Assembly (NCBI GenBank): GCA_947630785.1
Contig: CANRIW010000011.1
Location: 1-53,529, forward strand
Direction: 5' to 3'
DNA length: 53,529 nt
Origin: an uncultured Oscillospiraceae bacterium
Lineage (GTDB): Bacteria > Bacillota > Clostridia > Oscillospirales > Oscillospiraceae
Below are positions 15,849 to 23,918 of the stretch, in pieces. A model generated the notes under the pieces. The model saw nothing but the letters and a program-made list of their open reading frames with translations. It did not search any database and was not told the DNA's origin. Position 1 is the first letter of the stretch; every line of letters begins with the position of its first letter. The translations under genes were made by a program, and so were the position numbers.

Positions 15849-16994
15849 ATGAGCCTTCTGAGACAAAAACAGGCGGGGCAGGCGGCGGCCGCCGCCCAGC
15901 TCCGGGACGCCGGACGGCATCCCTTTGCTATGCTGGACGGCTACGTGCCCCTCCACAACGGGGAGACTGCCCTGTACCGGGCTATCCGGGAGGGGGTGCC
16001 CGTCATCGACGCGGCCATCGACAAGCTGGTCCGGCTGTGCGGCGGGGTCACCGTCCGGTGCAGGGACCGAAAGGCCCAGGAGGGGATGGAGCGGTTCCTC
16101 CGCACTGTCCCCACCGGCCGGGGCCAGCGGGGCATCCAGTCCTTTCTGGACGGCTATCTGGACTCCATGCTGGTGGCCGGCCGGGCGGTGGGGGAGATGG
16201 TGCCCTCCGCCGACGGCCGGGACGTGGCGGCGGTGCTGTGGGCCGACGTGAGCCGGGTGGAGATCCGGGAGGGGGACAGCCCCCTGGACTTCACCCTCTG
16301 GGCCAGGGACAGCGACGGGAAGCTCAGAGAGCTGCCCCGGCAGGAGCTGCTGCTGTTCACCCCCTTCCAGCCGGAGACCGGGGCGCCCTACGGCGCGTCC
16401 ATGCTGCGGTCCATGCCCTTTTTGACGGAGATCCTGATGAAGATATTCGACGCCACGGGCAAGAACTGGGAGCGGATGGGCAACGTGCGCTTCGCGGTGG
16501 TGTGCAAGGGCGCCGAGGCGGGCCTGGCCGAGGAGCGGTGCCGGCAGGTGGCAAAGGAATGGTCCGCCGCCATGCAGGCCAGCCGGGACGGGGCCGTGCG
16601 GGACTTCGTGTGCGCCGGGGACGTGGAGATCCGCGCCATCGGCGCGGACAACCAGATCCTGGACAGCGAGGTGCCGGTGCGGCAGATTCTGGAGCAGCTG
16701 GTGGCCAAGACGGGCATCCCGCCCTTTTTGCTGGGCCTGAGTTGGTCGTCCACCGAGCGGATGAGCAGCCAGCAGGCCGACATCCTCACCAGCGAGATCG
16801 CCGCCATCCGGCGGAGCCTGGAGCCGGTGGTGGAGCGGATCTGCGAGCTGTGGCTGAGGTTGCACGGCTATGACGACCGGGTGGACATCGACTGGATCGA
16901 CGTGAATTTGCAGGACGAGGAGGCCGAGGCCAGAGCGGCGCTCTACCGGGCGCAGGCCGGAGCCATCGAGGAGGGAAAGAATGGAGATCAGTAA
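15849..16994 (+). CDS. Phage portal protein (XkdE-like)
   Basis: 381 aa, short for the family (usually 450-500). Features typical of portals: a leading segment on pairs of subunits (VPVIDAAIDKLVRLCGG), a central LLLFTPFQPETGAPYGASML stretch (host/clip region), and the helical stem and crown ending in PPFLLGLSWSSTERMSSQQADILTSEI followed by a long helix. The AGGAGGCG site supports 15849. It overlaps the protease gene by 14 bases. It would form the dodecameric vertex through which terminase loads DNA. Confidence 0.85.
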   Translation: MSLLRQKQAGQAAAAAQLRDAGRHPFAMLDGYVPLHNGETALYRAIREGVPVIDAAIDKLVRLCGGVTVRCRDRKAQEGMERFLRTVPTGRGQRGIQSFLDGYLDSMLVAGRAVGEMVPSADGRDVAAVLWADVSRVEIREGDSPLDFTLWARDSDGKLRELPRQELLLFTPFQPETGAPYGASMLRSMPFLTEILMKIFDATGKNWERMGNVRFAVVCKGAEAGLAEERCRQVAKEWSAAMQASRDGAVRDFVCAGDVEIRAIGADNQILDSEVPVRQILEQLVAKTGIPPFLLGLSWSSTERMSSQQADILTSEIAAIRRSLEPVVERICELWLRLHGYDDRVDIDWIDVNLQDEEAEARAALYRAQAGAIEEGKNGDQ

Positions 16995-17847
16995 GGACGC
17001 GGTGGTGAAGGCCATCGGCCGGCCGGAGGGGGAGGACATGGTCCTCATCAACGCCCTGGCCCGGCGGGAGCTTCAGTCGGAGGAGGTCTACACCTTCGCG
17101 GTGCGGCTGTGCGACAACGACATCGACCGGGACTTTGAGCGGTTCGACGATGGGGCGCTGGACGCCCTGGCGGAGCTGTTCCCGGGGGTGTCCGGGGTGT
17201 TCGACCACCAGTGGTCGGCCAGGGGACAGACCGCCCGCATCTACCGCACCGAGGTGGTGACGGACCCCGGCGTGGTCACCGCCGACGGGCGGCCCTACAA
17301 GTTTTTGAAGGGCTGGGCCTACATGATGCGCACGGCGGAGAACGCCGACCTCATCGCCGAGATCGACGGGGGCATCAAGCGGGAGGTCAGCGTGGGCTGC
17401 GCGGTGGAGAGCGTGCTGTGCTCCATCTGCGGCGAGCCCCTGGAGGACTGCCCCCACGAGAAGGGACAGGAGTACGACGGGCAGCTGTGCTGCGGCGTCC
17501 TCACCGGGGCCACCGACGCCTACGAGTGGTCCTTCGTGGCGGTGCCCGCCCAGCGGAAGGCGGGGGTCATCAAGAGCGCCAGACGGCTGGAGGACGAGGC
17601 CCGGCTGGGCCGGAAGTACCTCAAGAGCCTGCGCCGGGAGACGGCCCGGCTGGCGGGCATCGCCGAGCCGGGGGCCGACCGGACCCTGCTGGAGCGGGTG
17701 TGTGCCAAGCTGGACGAGGAGGAGCTGCTGGGCCTCATCAAACTGTATCGGGGGCGGACCGACAGGCTGCTCACCGGGCGGCCCCAGCTCTCCTACGGCG
17801 AGGAAGGGCAGGAGCCGGAGATGGCCGACGGGGCCTATCTCATCTGA
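16981..17847 (+). CDS. Prohead maturation protease (XkdF-like)
   Basis: 288 aa. Herpes-type serine protease fold inferred from a conserved His in GVFDHQWS (H76) and the nucleophile Ser in REVSVGC (S137), the spacing and motif of HK97-type prohead proteases. A Cys/His cluster follows (CSICG, CPHEKG, CC at ~150-170), possibly binding zinc. The C-terminal third is charged and may act as internal scaffold. It starts inside the portal gene at an ATG preceded by GGAGGG. It probably cleaves the capsid arm during assembly. The acidic third member of the triad cannot be assigned by eye. Confidence 0.8.
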   Translation: MEISKDAVVKAIGRPEGEDMVLINALARRELQSEEVYTFAVRLCDNDIDRDFERFDDGALDALAELFPGVSGVFDHQWSARGQTARIYRTEVVTDPGVVTADGRPYKFLKGWAYMMRTAENADLIAEIDGGIKREVSVGCAVESVLCSICGEPLEDCPHEKGQEYDGQLCCGVLTGATDAYEWSFVAVPAQRKAGVIKSARRLEDEARLGRKYLKSLRRETARLAGIAEPGADRTLLERVCAKLDEEELLGLIKLYRGRTDRLLTGRPQLSYGEEGQEPEMADGAYLI

Positions 17848-17862
17848 TAGGGGGGCGCGGAT

Positions 17863-18210
17863 ATGACTGACGCGGTGCTGGAGATCGTGAAGGGGCTGTG
17901 CCCCGGACGGGACGAGGAGCTGCTGCGGCTGCTGTGCGCAGCCGCCTGCGAGGCGCTGGACGGCCTGCTGCGGGAGGACGTAAAGCCGGAGGACTGCGGC
18001 GGGCGGTTCGCCCTGGCGGCGGCGTGGCTGGCCGCCGACTGGCTGCGGGACTGCGGCGGTACATCGGAGATCACCGCCCTGTCCGCCGGGGACCTGAGCG
18101 TCCGCCGGGAGAGCGGGGCGTCCGCCGGAAGGCTGTCCGGCAGAGCCATGGAGCTGATGGCCCCCTACATCCGGGATGCCGGATTCGTGTTCCGGGGGGT
18201 GCGGGGATGA
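17863..18210 (+). CDS. Head-tail connector protein (XkdH/gp6-like)
   Basis: 115 aa, mainly helical, beginning with a compact DEELLRLLCAAACEALDGLLREDV helix pair followed by WLAADWLRDC and a C-terminal MELMAPYIRDAGFVFRGVR. Size, helix layout and position right after the protease fit the adaptor ring proteins that bind the portal. It ends with an ATGA overlap with the next gene. Confidence 0.65.
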   Translation: MTDAVLEIVKGLCPGRDEELLRLLCAAACEALDGLLREDVKPEDCGGRFALAAAWLAADWLRDCGGTSEITALSAGDLSVRRESGASAGRLSGRAMELMAPYIRDAGFVFRGVRG

Positions 18211-18542
18211 CAGAGCTGTTCAGAGAGGTCATCCGCGCCTACGGCAAGGAGCTCATCTGCCGGACAGGGGACGGGGTCGAGGCCGGCCGGGGGATGGCCA
18301 TCGTCCGGCCCATGACCGGACGGGACCGGCAGACCGCCGGCGGGGCGCTGGGCCGTGAGCGGACCGACGCATTTCTGGGGCTGGCCGAGCCGGGGACGCC
18401 GGTGGAGGACATCGGTCCCGGCGGCTGGCTGGAGTGGAGCGGCCAGCGGTTCGAGGTGCTGAACTGCCAGCCCATCCCGGTGGGGGACGCCGTCACCCAC
18501 CTGTGGCTGGCCCTGCGGCCCTGCGGGGAGACCGCCCCATGA
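18207..18542 (+). CDS. Head-tail joining protein (XkdI-like position)
   Basis: 111 aa, predicted beta-rich, with no membrane segment. I recognise no signature beyond position: second of three small genes between connector and sheath, as the head-completion protein in PBSX-type clusters. Both ends overlap neighbours by four bases, which fixes the ATG at 18207. Confidence 0.6.
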   Translation: MTELFREVIRAYGKELICRTGDGVEAGRGMAIVRPMTGRDRQTAGGALGRERTDAFLGLAEPGTPVEDIGPGGWLEWSGQRFEVLNCQPIPVGDAVTHLWLALRPCGETAP

Positions 18543-19039
18543 GCGGCGGGTTCAACGGACTGCGGGAGAGGGTCGTCGCCCTCCTGCGGGAGAACGGGGT
18601 CAACGCGGTGCCCGCCGGGGCCCCGGAGCCGGCGGGCCGGTGGAGAGAGGCTACGGCGGCGGTGTCCGTGAAGCGGGTGCGGTGCGCCGACAGCGGGTTC
18701 CAGAACTATCTGGGCAGCGAGGCCAACGGCAGCAGGGTGACGGAGCTCTACGGCCGGGCGGCGGACATCACCCTGGCCATCGACGTGTACGCCCCCCCGG
18801 ACGGGGGCGAGGGGGCCTGTCAGGAGACGGCGGAGAAGATCGCGGAGCTGCTGCTGACCCGGGGGGCGGGCGGCCTGGAGCCCGCCGAGTGGACGGCGGA
18901 GCGGGCCGAGTGGCTGGACCGGGAGGGCATGTACCGGCTGCGGACCGAGTGCCTGTGCCGGGCGTGGCTCACCGTGGCCGCGGAGGCCGAGGGCGGCCCG
19001 GGCTTTACGGACTTTGAAGTGAAAGGGAGAAAAGCATGA
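18539..19039 (+). CDS. Tail completion/terminator protein (XkdJ-like position)
   Basis: 166 aa alpha/beta protein starting with GLRERVVALLRENGVNAVPAG and containing AADITLAIDVYAPPDGGEGAC. The layout resembles minor tail proteins that cap the tube and sheath below the connector. The call rests on order and size. The ATGA overlap sets the start, and the stop overlaps the sheath start. Confidence 0.6.
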   Translation: MSGGFNGLRERVVALLRENGVNAVPAGAPEPAGRWREATAAVSVKRVRCADSGFQNYLGSEANGSRVTELYGRAADITLAIDVYAPPDGGEGACQETAEKIAELLLTRGAGGLEPAEWTAERAEWLDREGMYRLRTECLCRAWLTVAAEAEGGPGFTDFEVKGRKA

Positions 19040-20088
19040 GCATGACAGTACAGCATGAGCGGCCGGGGGTGTACTCCTCCTACGAGGCGTCCAGTCTGAC
19101 AGCCGCGTCGGTCCGCGGCGGCGCGGTGGCCATCATCGCCAAGGCGGATAAAGAGGACGCTCAAAAGGTCTACACCTGGAGCAGCTACAGCCGGGCCGCG
19201 GGCGACGTGGGCGCCTGTACCCTCAGCGAGATGGCGCGGCTGGCCATCCGCAACGGCGCGGGGCTGGTGTACGGCCTCCCCGTGAAAACGGACGAGGGCT
19301 ATGACGACGCTTTTGTTCTGGCGGCGGGGCTGGAGGATGTGGCCGTGGCGGTGTGTGACAGCGACGACCAGGACGTGCAGAAGAAGCTGATGGAGATGGC
19401 GCGGACCTGCTCCGCCGCCCGGAAGGAGCGCATCGCCGTGGTGGGCGGCAGGGCCGCCGAGACGGTGGAGCAGCTCACCGCGCGGGCCAAGGCGCTCAAC
19501 AGCGAGCGGGTGGTGCTGGCGGCCCCCGGCGCAGTGGACAGCGCCGGCAAGGGGATCGGCGGCGCCCTCTGCGCCGCGGCGGTGGCGGGGGCCATCGCCG
19601 GAAACGCCGATCCGGCTCTGCCGCTTGGGGGCGTTCAGCTCTATGGGCTGAGCGGGCTGGAGACCAACTATGACGACGGGGACATCGACCTGCTCATTCA
19701 GGGCGGCGTCACCCCCCTGGAGACGCTGGCGGGGAACTGCTATGTGGTGCGGGCCGTCACCACCCGGACCACCACCGGCTCCGCCGGGGACCCTACCTGG
19801 CGGGAGCTGACCACCATCCTGGTGGTGGACGAGGTCATCCCCGGCATCCGGGACGCACTGCGGGCCAAATTCAGCCGGGCCAAAAACACGGAGCAGACCA
19901 GAGGGGCCATCCGCGCCCAGACCGTGATGGAGCTGGAGCGGCGGGTAGAGCGGGAGATCATCGACAGCTATGAGGACGTGACCGTGTCCGCCCTGCCGGA
20001 GGACCCCACCGTGTGTCTGGTGGAGTTTGCCTTCACCGTGGCCCACGGGCTGAACCAGATCTGGCTGTCGGCCCACATCACCGTTTGA
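19036..20088 (+). CDS. Contractile tail sheath protein (XkdK-like)
   Basis: 350 aa. N-terminal RPGVYSSYEA and C-terminal strand-rich part (VDEVIPGIRDALRAKF ... TVSALPEDPTVCLVEFAFTVAHGLNQIWLSAHITV) follow the family pattern of myophage and PBSX sheaths, whose C-terminus builds the handshake between subunits. It is somewhat short compared with the usual ~450 aa, lacking much of the outer domain. Its presence marks the element as having a contractile tail. It is followed after 14 bases by the tube gene, the usual pairing. Confidence 0.88.
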   Translation: MSMTVQHERPGVYSSYEASSLTAASVRGGAVAIIAKADKEDAQKVYTWSSYSRAAGDVGACTLSEMARLAIRNGAGLVYGLPVKTDEGYDDAFVLAAGLEDVAVAVCDSDDQDVQKKLMEMARTCSAARKERIAVVGGRAAETVEQLTARAKALNSERVVLAAPGAVDSAGKGIGGALCAAAVAGAIAGNADPALPLGGVQLYGLSGLETNYDDGDIDLLIQGGVTPLETLAGNCYVVRAVTTRTTTGSAGDPTWRELTTILVVDEVIPGIRDALRAKFSRAKNTEQTRGAIRAQTVMELERRVEREIIDSYEDVTVSALPEDPTVCLVEFAFTVAHGLNQIWLSAHITV

Positions 20089-20102
20089 TAGGGGGAGAGA
20101 GC

Positions 20103-20504
20103 ATGAGCATTGCCTTTGGACAGGCGGGGTTCCCCACCAGCAGCGACATCTGGCTGGAGCTGGACGGCAAAAAGGTGGCCGTGGTGCAGAGCTACGCCAG
20201 CAAGTCCACCAGGACCTCCGGCACGGTGGAGGCCTTCGGCGAGAGTGAGCCGGTGGCCACCGTGCAGGGGCCCCAGACCCACACCATCCAGCTGAGTCGG
20301 CTGTACGCCACCGACGGGGCCATCGCCGACGGACTGGACTTCTATGATTTGAAAGACTTTTCCCTGGTCATCTGCAAGCCGGACCGGAAGATCATCTACT
20401 CCGACTGCCAGTGGAGCGACATCCAGGAGGACGCCAGGCTGGGCCAGACCGTGGTGGAGAAGCTGACCATGGTGGCCCGGAAGCGGCTGGAGATCAGGAC
20501 ATGA
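20103..20504 (+). CDS. Tail tube protein (XkdM-like)
   Basis: 133 aa, beta-rich, with the tube family feel: start MSIAFGQAGFPTSSDIWLELDGKKV, then QSYASKSTRTSGTVEAFGE and IQLSRLYATD. It would form hexameric rings inside the sheath. The ATG at 20103 follows GGGGAGAGA. It directly follows the sheath gene and overlaps the chaperone gene by four bases. Confidence 0.87.
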   Translation: MSIAFGQAGFPTSSDIWLELDGKKVAVVQSYASKSTRTSGTVEAFGESEPVATVQGPQTHTIQLSRLYATDGAIADGLDFYDLKDFSLVICKPDRKIIYSDCQWSDIQEDARLGQTVVEKLTMVARKRLEIRT

Positions 20505-20914
20505 GCATCCGGGCGGGACGGGAGCGGATGACTGTGCCCGAGGGGGAGCTGCGGCTGCTGTCCGCCCTGGAGGCGCTGGAGGCCCGCCGGGAGGGGGCCG
20601 CACTGGCCGCCGATGAGAAGGAGCGGGCCCTGTGCGACAACGCCTGCCTCATCGCCAGGGCGCTGGAAAAGGACGGGAAGCCCGTCTTTGCCGACGGGCG
20701 GGCCGCGCTGGACGGGCTACGGGTGGAGGACATCGCCCGCCTGGCGGACCAGTGGGCGAAATTCAACCGGGAGCAGAACCCCTCTCCGGTGGGGCGCGCT
20801 GAGGAGCAGGAACGGCGAAAAAAAGCCTGGAGCACGCGCGTTATGAGCGCCTTCAATGGCGCGTGCTCCGCCTGTTCGGCGCTCTTCCCACGGAGGAACG
20901 GGCCCGGAAGATGA
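20501..20914 (+). CDS. Tail assembly chaperone, G-type product (XkdN-like)
   Basis: 137 aa zero-frame product of a two-frame gene. Helical N-terminal part (ELRLLSALEALEARREG, residues ~15-32) and a basic end. It sits between the tube gene and the place where a tape measure would be, the universal position of the lambda gpG/P2 gpE chaperone. Codons 107-108 form the run A AAA AAA at 20818-20824, and -1 slippage there joins the downstream frame. The start overlaps the tube stop (ATGA). Confidence 0.82.
   Translation: MSIRAGRERMTVPEGELRLLSALEALEARREGAALAADEKERALCDNACLIARALEKDGKPVFADGRAALDGLRVEDIARLADQWAKFNREQNPSPVGRAEEQERRKKAWSTRVMSAFNGACSACSALFPRRNGPGR
20818..20884 (+). promoter_or_regulatory. 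Programmed -1 frameshift signal (slippery heptamer plus pseudoknot)
   Basis: A AAA AAA (20818-20824) is in phase for tandem slippage (zero-frame codons cgA AAA AAA). Four bases later begins a perfect 11-bp stem, GGAGCACGCGC (20829-20839) with GCGCGTGCTCC (20859-20869). Its loop contains GAGCGCC (20845-20851), which is perfectly complementary to GGCGCTC (20878-20884), giving an H-type pseudoknot. Slippage enters the -1 frame, which is open to 21111. Confidence 0.85.
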
Positions 20915-21111
20915 AGGACCGGGACTATCTGTGGTGCGCTTTGAATCTGGCGCTGGACCGGGAGGAGGAACTGGCGCGGCTGTGCCCCTCCTGCCGGGAG
21001 CGGGCGGAGCGGGAGCCCTGCCCCGCATGCGGCGCCCCCCGGGAGAGCTGGGGGGTCAACGCCGGGTTCGACTGGGCGCGGTATGTGAAGCTGAAGGAGG
21101 GCGGCGTGTAA
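20824..21111 (+). CDS. Tail assembly chaperone, T-type extension made by -1 frameshift
   Basis: 95 codons in the -1 frame, read as the second half of a ~203 aa fusion (first 108 residues from the upstream gene). The extension has a helical start (SLEHARYERLQWRVLRLFGA) and a zinc-finger-like pair CPSC...CPAC near its middle, ending FDWARYVKLKEGGV. There is no ribosome site before the only internal start (GTG 20863), so separate translation is unlikely. In lambda and P2 the equivalent fusion binds the tape measure protein. Confidence 0.8.
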   Translation, partial: SLEHARYERLQWRVLRLFGALPTEERARKMKDRDYLWCALNLALDREEELARLCPSCRERAEREPCPACGAPRESWGVNAGFDWARYVKLKEGGV

Positions 21112-21657
21112 GTGATCGACCGATTGGCGGAACTGCTGGGCGTTTCGGAGCGTGAGGACGAGGACGAGAGGGAGAAAGACGAGGATGTGGTGGACGCCGG
21201 CCCTCTGACCGGGCCGGGGCGGCTGAAGGCCGCACCGGATCCGGAAAAGCCGGAGACCGGCATGGAAAAGGACGGCCCGGAGGAGGAACCGGCGGAGCCT
21301 GTTCCGGAGGGAATAGCGCCGGCGGTCCGGGAGAGCGCCGCCGGCATGGCCGACCCCCTCCCGGCGCTGACGGGGAAGGACGGACCGGTCCTGGCCGGGA
21401 TGTTAAAGCTCCCCGGAGAGACCGGATGGCCGTCCGCCGCTGAGTGCGACAGGGACCAGGCGGGCCTGGAACTGCTGTACCGGGCCGCGGCCCGGGCGGC
21501 AGAGCCGGTCTTCGAGGCCCCAATGGCAGACCGGAGCGCGGACCGGACGCTGCCGGAGCCGGTGCTGTCCCAGCCCGCCCGGATGTCGTTGGAGGAGCTG
21601 GACCGGGCCATGCGCCGGGACAGCCGCCGGTATGACGGCGGAATGACCATCTATTGA
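21112..21657 (+). CDS. Acidic low-complexity protein in the tape-measure position
   Basis: 181 aa, rich in Glu, Asp, Pro and Gly, with a charged start ([19 protein letters not shown]), a disordered middle and a helical, conserved-looking end ([20 protein letters not shown]). It has no membrane segment or coiled coil of tape-measure type. It fills the slot of the tape measure (XkdO, >1000 aa in PBSX) but is far too small and Pro-rich to span a normal tail. It starts at a GTG directly after the frameshift product stop, with AAGGAGG 11 bases upstream. The function is unknown. Confidence 0.65.
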   Translation: MIDRLAELLGVSEREDEDEREKDEDVVDAGPLTGPGRLKAAPDPEKPETGMEKDGPEEEPAEPVPEGIAPAVRESAAGMADPLPALTGKDGPVLAGMLKLPGETGWPSAAECDRDQAGLELLYRAAARAAEPVFEAPMADRSADRTLPEPVLSQPARMSLEELDRAMRRDSRRYDGGMTIY

Positions 21658-21674
21658 CGAGAGGAGCGGGAAAC

Positions 21675-22247
21675 GTGAACCTTTCTCCCATGCGATTCAA
21701 AAACTTTGTGTGGCCTCACAATCCCAGGACCTATACCATCACCTTTGAGCGGAAGATGGCGGTGCATAAGATCCCCTTCGGGCGGCACTGCCTCCAGAGC
21801 CTGGGCCAGACCCGGCGGGTGCTCCGGGGGGAGGGAGAGTTCGCGGGTAAGGGGGCCTACGACACCTTCAAAAAACTGGCCGATGTGTTCTATGAGGAGA
21901 CGCCGGGGGTGCTGGTCCATCCGGTATGGATGACCACCACCGCCTGGTTCGCGGCGCTGGAGCTGCGGCAGGAGCCGCGGCCGGACTATGTGGCCTATTC
22001 CTTTGAGTTCTGGGAGACCGTGGAGGAGGGGAACACCGGATTGACCGCGGGGGCTGTTTCGACCGCCAGCGGCGGGAGCGGCGGCGGTCAGACAGGCGGC
22101 CAGACGTGGTACACTGTGGTGAAGGGGGATACTCTCTGGGGCATCTCCCGGCGGTACGGCGTCACACTGGCGCGGATCATCGCCCTGAACCCCCAGATCA
22201 AGAATCCGAATCTGATCTTTGTGGGACAGAAGGTGAGAGTGAGATGA
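21675..22247 (+). CDS. LysM-containing tail/baseplate protein (XkdP-like)
   Basis: 190 aa. The N-terminal ~125 residues are a beta-rich domain typical of XkdP-type proteins joining tube to hub. A Gly/Ser/Thr linker follows, then a C-terminal LysM domain (~145-190: [16 protein letters not shown] ... LNPQI ... IFVGQKVRV). LysM modules bind peptidoglycan. The GTG at 21675 has GAGGAG eight bases upstream; ATG 21690 is an alternative. It overlaps the hub gene by ATGA. Confidence 0.88.
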   Translation: MNLSPMRFKNFVWPHNPRTYTITFERKMAVHKIPFGRHCLQSLGQTRRVLRGEGEFAGKGAYDTFKKLADVFYEETPGVLVHPVWMTTTAWFAALELRQEPRPDYVAYSFEFWETVEEGNTGLTAGAVSTASGGSGGGQTGGQTWYTVVKGDTLWGISRRYGVTLARIIALNPQIKNPNLIFVGQKVRVR

Positions 22248-23197
22248 TCCAGTGCTGGGTGACCAAGGGAGACGGGACCATGCTGACGCTGCCAACGGCG
22301 GTGAGCTGGCGGTTTTGCTACGGCACGGACACCCCCTGTGACAGCTTTGAGGTGCAGTGCCTGTGGGAGCGGGGGCAGGAGAAGGAGCTGTCCTCCGCCA
22401 GCCGGTTCTATGCCCAGTGGGAGGACGAGCGGGTGTTCACCGGTGTGGTGGACGAATACGCCGTGGTGTGCGGCAAGGAAGGACTCTATCTGGAGCTTTC
22501 GGGCAGGGGGATGGCGGCTCTGCTGCTGGACAATGAGGCCATGCCGGCACAATATCAGAGAGCGACTAAGGCGGTCATCGTGGCGGACCATGTGACGCCA
22601 TACGGCATCACCGCTGTCGGCGGGGACAGCCTGCCAGTGGTGAGCGGCTTCCGGGTGAGCAGCGGGGAGAGCGAGTGGAGCGTGGTGCGGAACTATGTCT
22701 GCTGCTACGGCGGGGTGGTGCCCCGGTTCGACCGGATGGGCCGGCTGGTGCTGGACCGCCACGGGGACAGGACGGCCCTGAAGATCGGGGACGGCACTGT
22801 TCTCACGGGGTGGGAGTATCGGGAGGACCGCCACGGAGTGCTGAGTCAGGTGGCGGTGCGCCGGAACACCTATCCCGGCGTGCAGTGGGTCAGCGACAGG
22901 AGTTTTCTTGCCGAGGGAGGAAAGGCCCGGCGGGTGGTCACGGTGCCCAACGCCACCGGGACGGCGGCCATGCGGTACACGGCGGACTATCAGCTGCGGG
23001 CGTCCCGCCGGGAGCGAAAGCGGATGACGGCGGCATTGGCCGGGGCCTTCCTGGCCTGGCCGGGAGACTTGGTGGACGTATCCCTCACCGGCTGCGGGGC
23101 CAACGGACGCTATCGTGTGGCCCAGGCGGAGGTGTCCTGCGGAGAGGACGGCCTGACCACCAGATTGGTCCTGGGCGAGCCGGAGAGCATGATCTGA
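22244..23197 (+). CDS. Baseplate hub protein (XkdQ / late control D-like)
   Basis: 317 aa beta-rich protein in the XkdQ position. N-terminal strands up to residue ~100, a central [22 protein letters not shown] segment as in gpD/gp27-like hubs, and a C-terminal stretch with [28 protein letters not shown], the usual end of XkdQ. It would form the trimeric hub carrying the spike. The start is fixed by ATGA overlap with the LysM gene. Confidence 0.85.
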   Translation: MIQCWVTKGDGTMLTLPTAVSWRFCYGTDTPCDSFEVQCLWERGQEKELSSASRFYAQWEDERVFTGVVDEYAVVCGKEGLYLELSGRGMAALLLDNEAMPAQYQRATKAVIVADHVTPYGITAVGGDSLPVVSGFRVSSGESEWSVVRNYVCCYGGVVPRFDRMGRLVLDRHGDRTALKIGDGTVLTGWEYREDRHGVLSQVAVRRNTYPGVQWVSDRSFLAEGGKARRVVTVPNATGTAAMRYTADYQLRASRRERKRMTAALAGAFLAWPGDLVDVSLTGCGANGRYRVAQAEVSCGEDGLTTRLVLGEPESMI

Positions 23198-23214
23198 ACG
23201 GGAGATGGATAAGT

Positions 23215-23571
23215 ATGTGGCTAAGCGGACAGCAGAGACGACCCGCTGAGAGCGGCGAGGGCCAGACCGGCACCGTGACCATCAGCGGGGGAGAGCTGGC
23301 GGTGGAACTGGACAGCGAGCGGCGGGGTTTGGAACTGTACGGCCCCGCCGGCTATCGCTGGACCCCAAAGGTAGGGGAGCGGGTCTTGGTGATCCAGGGC
23401 AGGGGAGAGGATCCCTGCGTAGTCGGGACCAAAACGGGGGCCTATGTGCCCGACCGGGTAACGATCGAGGCGGGGAGCATCGATCTGAACGGACAGGTGC
23501 TCATCGGCGGCGTACCGCTGGAGAGCTATATCATAAGTCATATGAGCGGTCTGATGGGGGGAGAGGTATGA
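23215..23571 (+). CDS. Baseplate spike protein (XkdR / gpV-like)
   Basis: 118 aa. An OB-fold-like stretch (GERVLVIQGRGEDPCVVG, ~65-82) is followed by a short strand series VTIEAGSIDLNGQVLIGGVPL, the pattern of gpV/gp5 spike tips (OB fold then beta-helix). It is shorter than most gpV proteins. The ATG at 23215 has GGGAGA upstream. It overlaps the gp25-like gene by four bases. Confidence 0.78.
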   Translation: MWLSGQQRRPAESGEGQTGTVTISGGELAVELDSERRGLELYGPAGYRWTPKVGERVLVIQGRGEDPCVVGTKTGAYVPDRVTIEAGSIDLNGQVLIGGVPLESYIISHMSGLMGGEV

Positions 23572-23915
23572 GTCTGCGGCTGGTGAACAGGGATTACGCG
23601 GCGAGCGGAGGCGGCCTTGTCTCCGATACCGGCGAGGAGGCTCTGCTGGACGAGGTGCTGTTCCGGCTCACCGTCCGCCGGGGGAGCTTTCCCTTCCTGC
23701 CCGAGCTGGGCAGCCGGATGTATCTGCTCCGGCGGGAGAAGTCCTCCGCCCGAACGGACCTGGCGTGTCAATATGCCGCCGAAGCGCTGTCCGGAATATC
23801 CGGTTTAGCGGTGACCGGGGCGACAGTGGGTTGGCGGGAGGATGATCTGACGGCAGAGATCTCCCTGCTGTGGCAGGGGGAAAAACTGACGGTGACGGCA
23901 CAGGTGGAGGAATGA
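23568..23915 (+). CDS. Baseplate wedge protein (XkdS / gp25-like)
   Basis: 115 aa member of the gp25/gpW lysozyme-like wedge family shared by myophages, R-type pyocins and type VI secretion. Pattern: EEALLDEVLFRLTVRRGSFPFLPELGSRMYLL, then a helix and C-terminal strands ending LTVTAQVEE. It would link sheath and baseplate. It sits between spike and baseplate J, the standard order. Confidence 0.9.
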   Translation: MSLRLVNRDYAASGGGLVSDTGEEALLDEVLFRLTVRRGSFPFLPELGSRMYLLRREKSSARTDLACQYAAEALSGISGLAVTGATVGWREDDLTAEISLLWQGEKLTVTAQVEE

Positions 23916-23918
23916 CAG

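Noticed and set aside
20863-21111. Independent gene starting at GTG 20863
   Set aside because: No Shine-Dalgarno site; the frame is open further upstream to the slippery site, so frameshift fusion explains it better.
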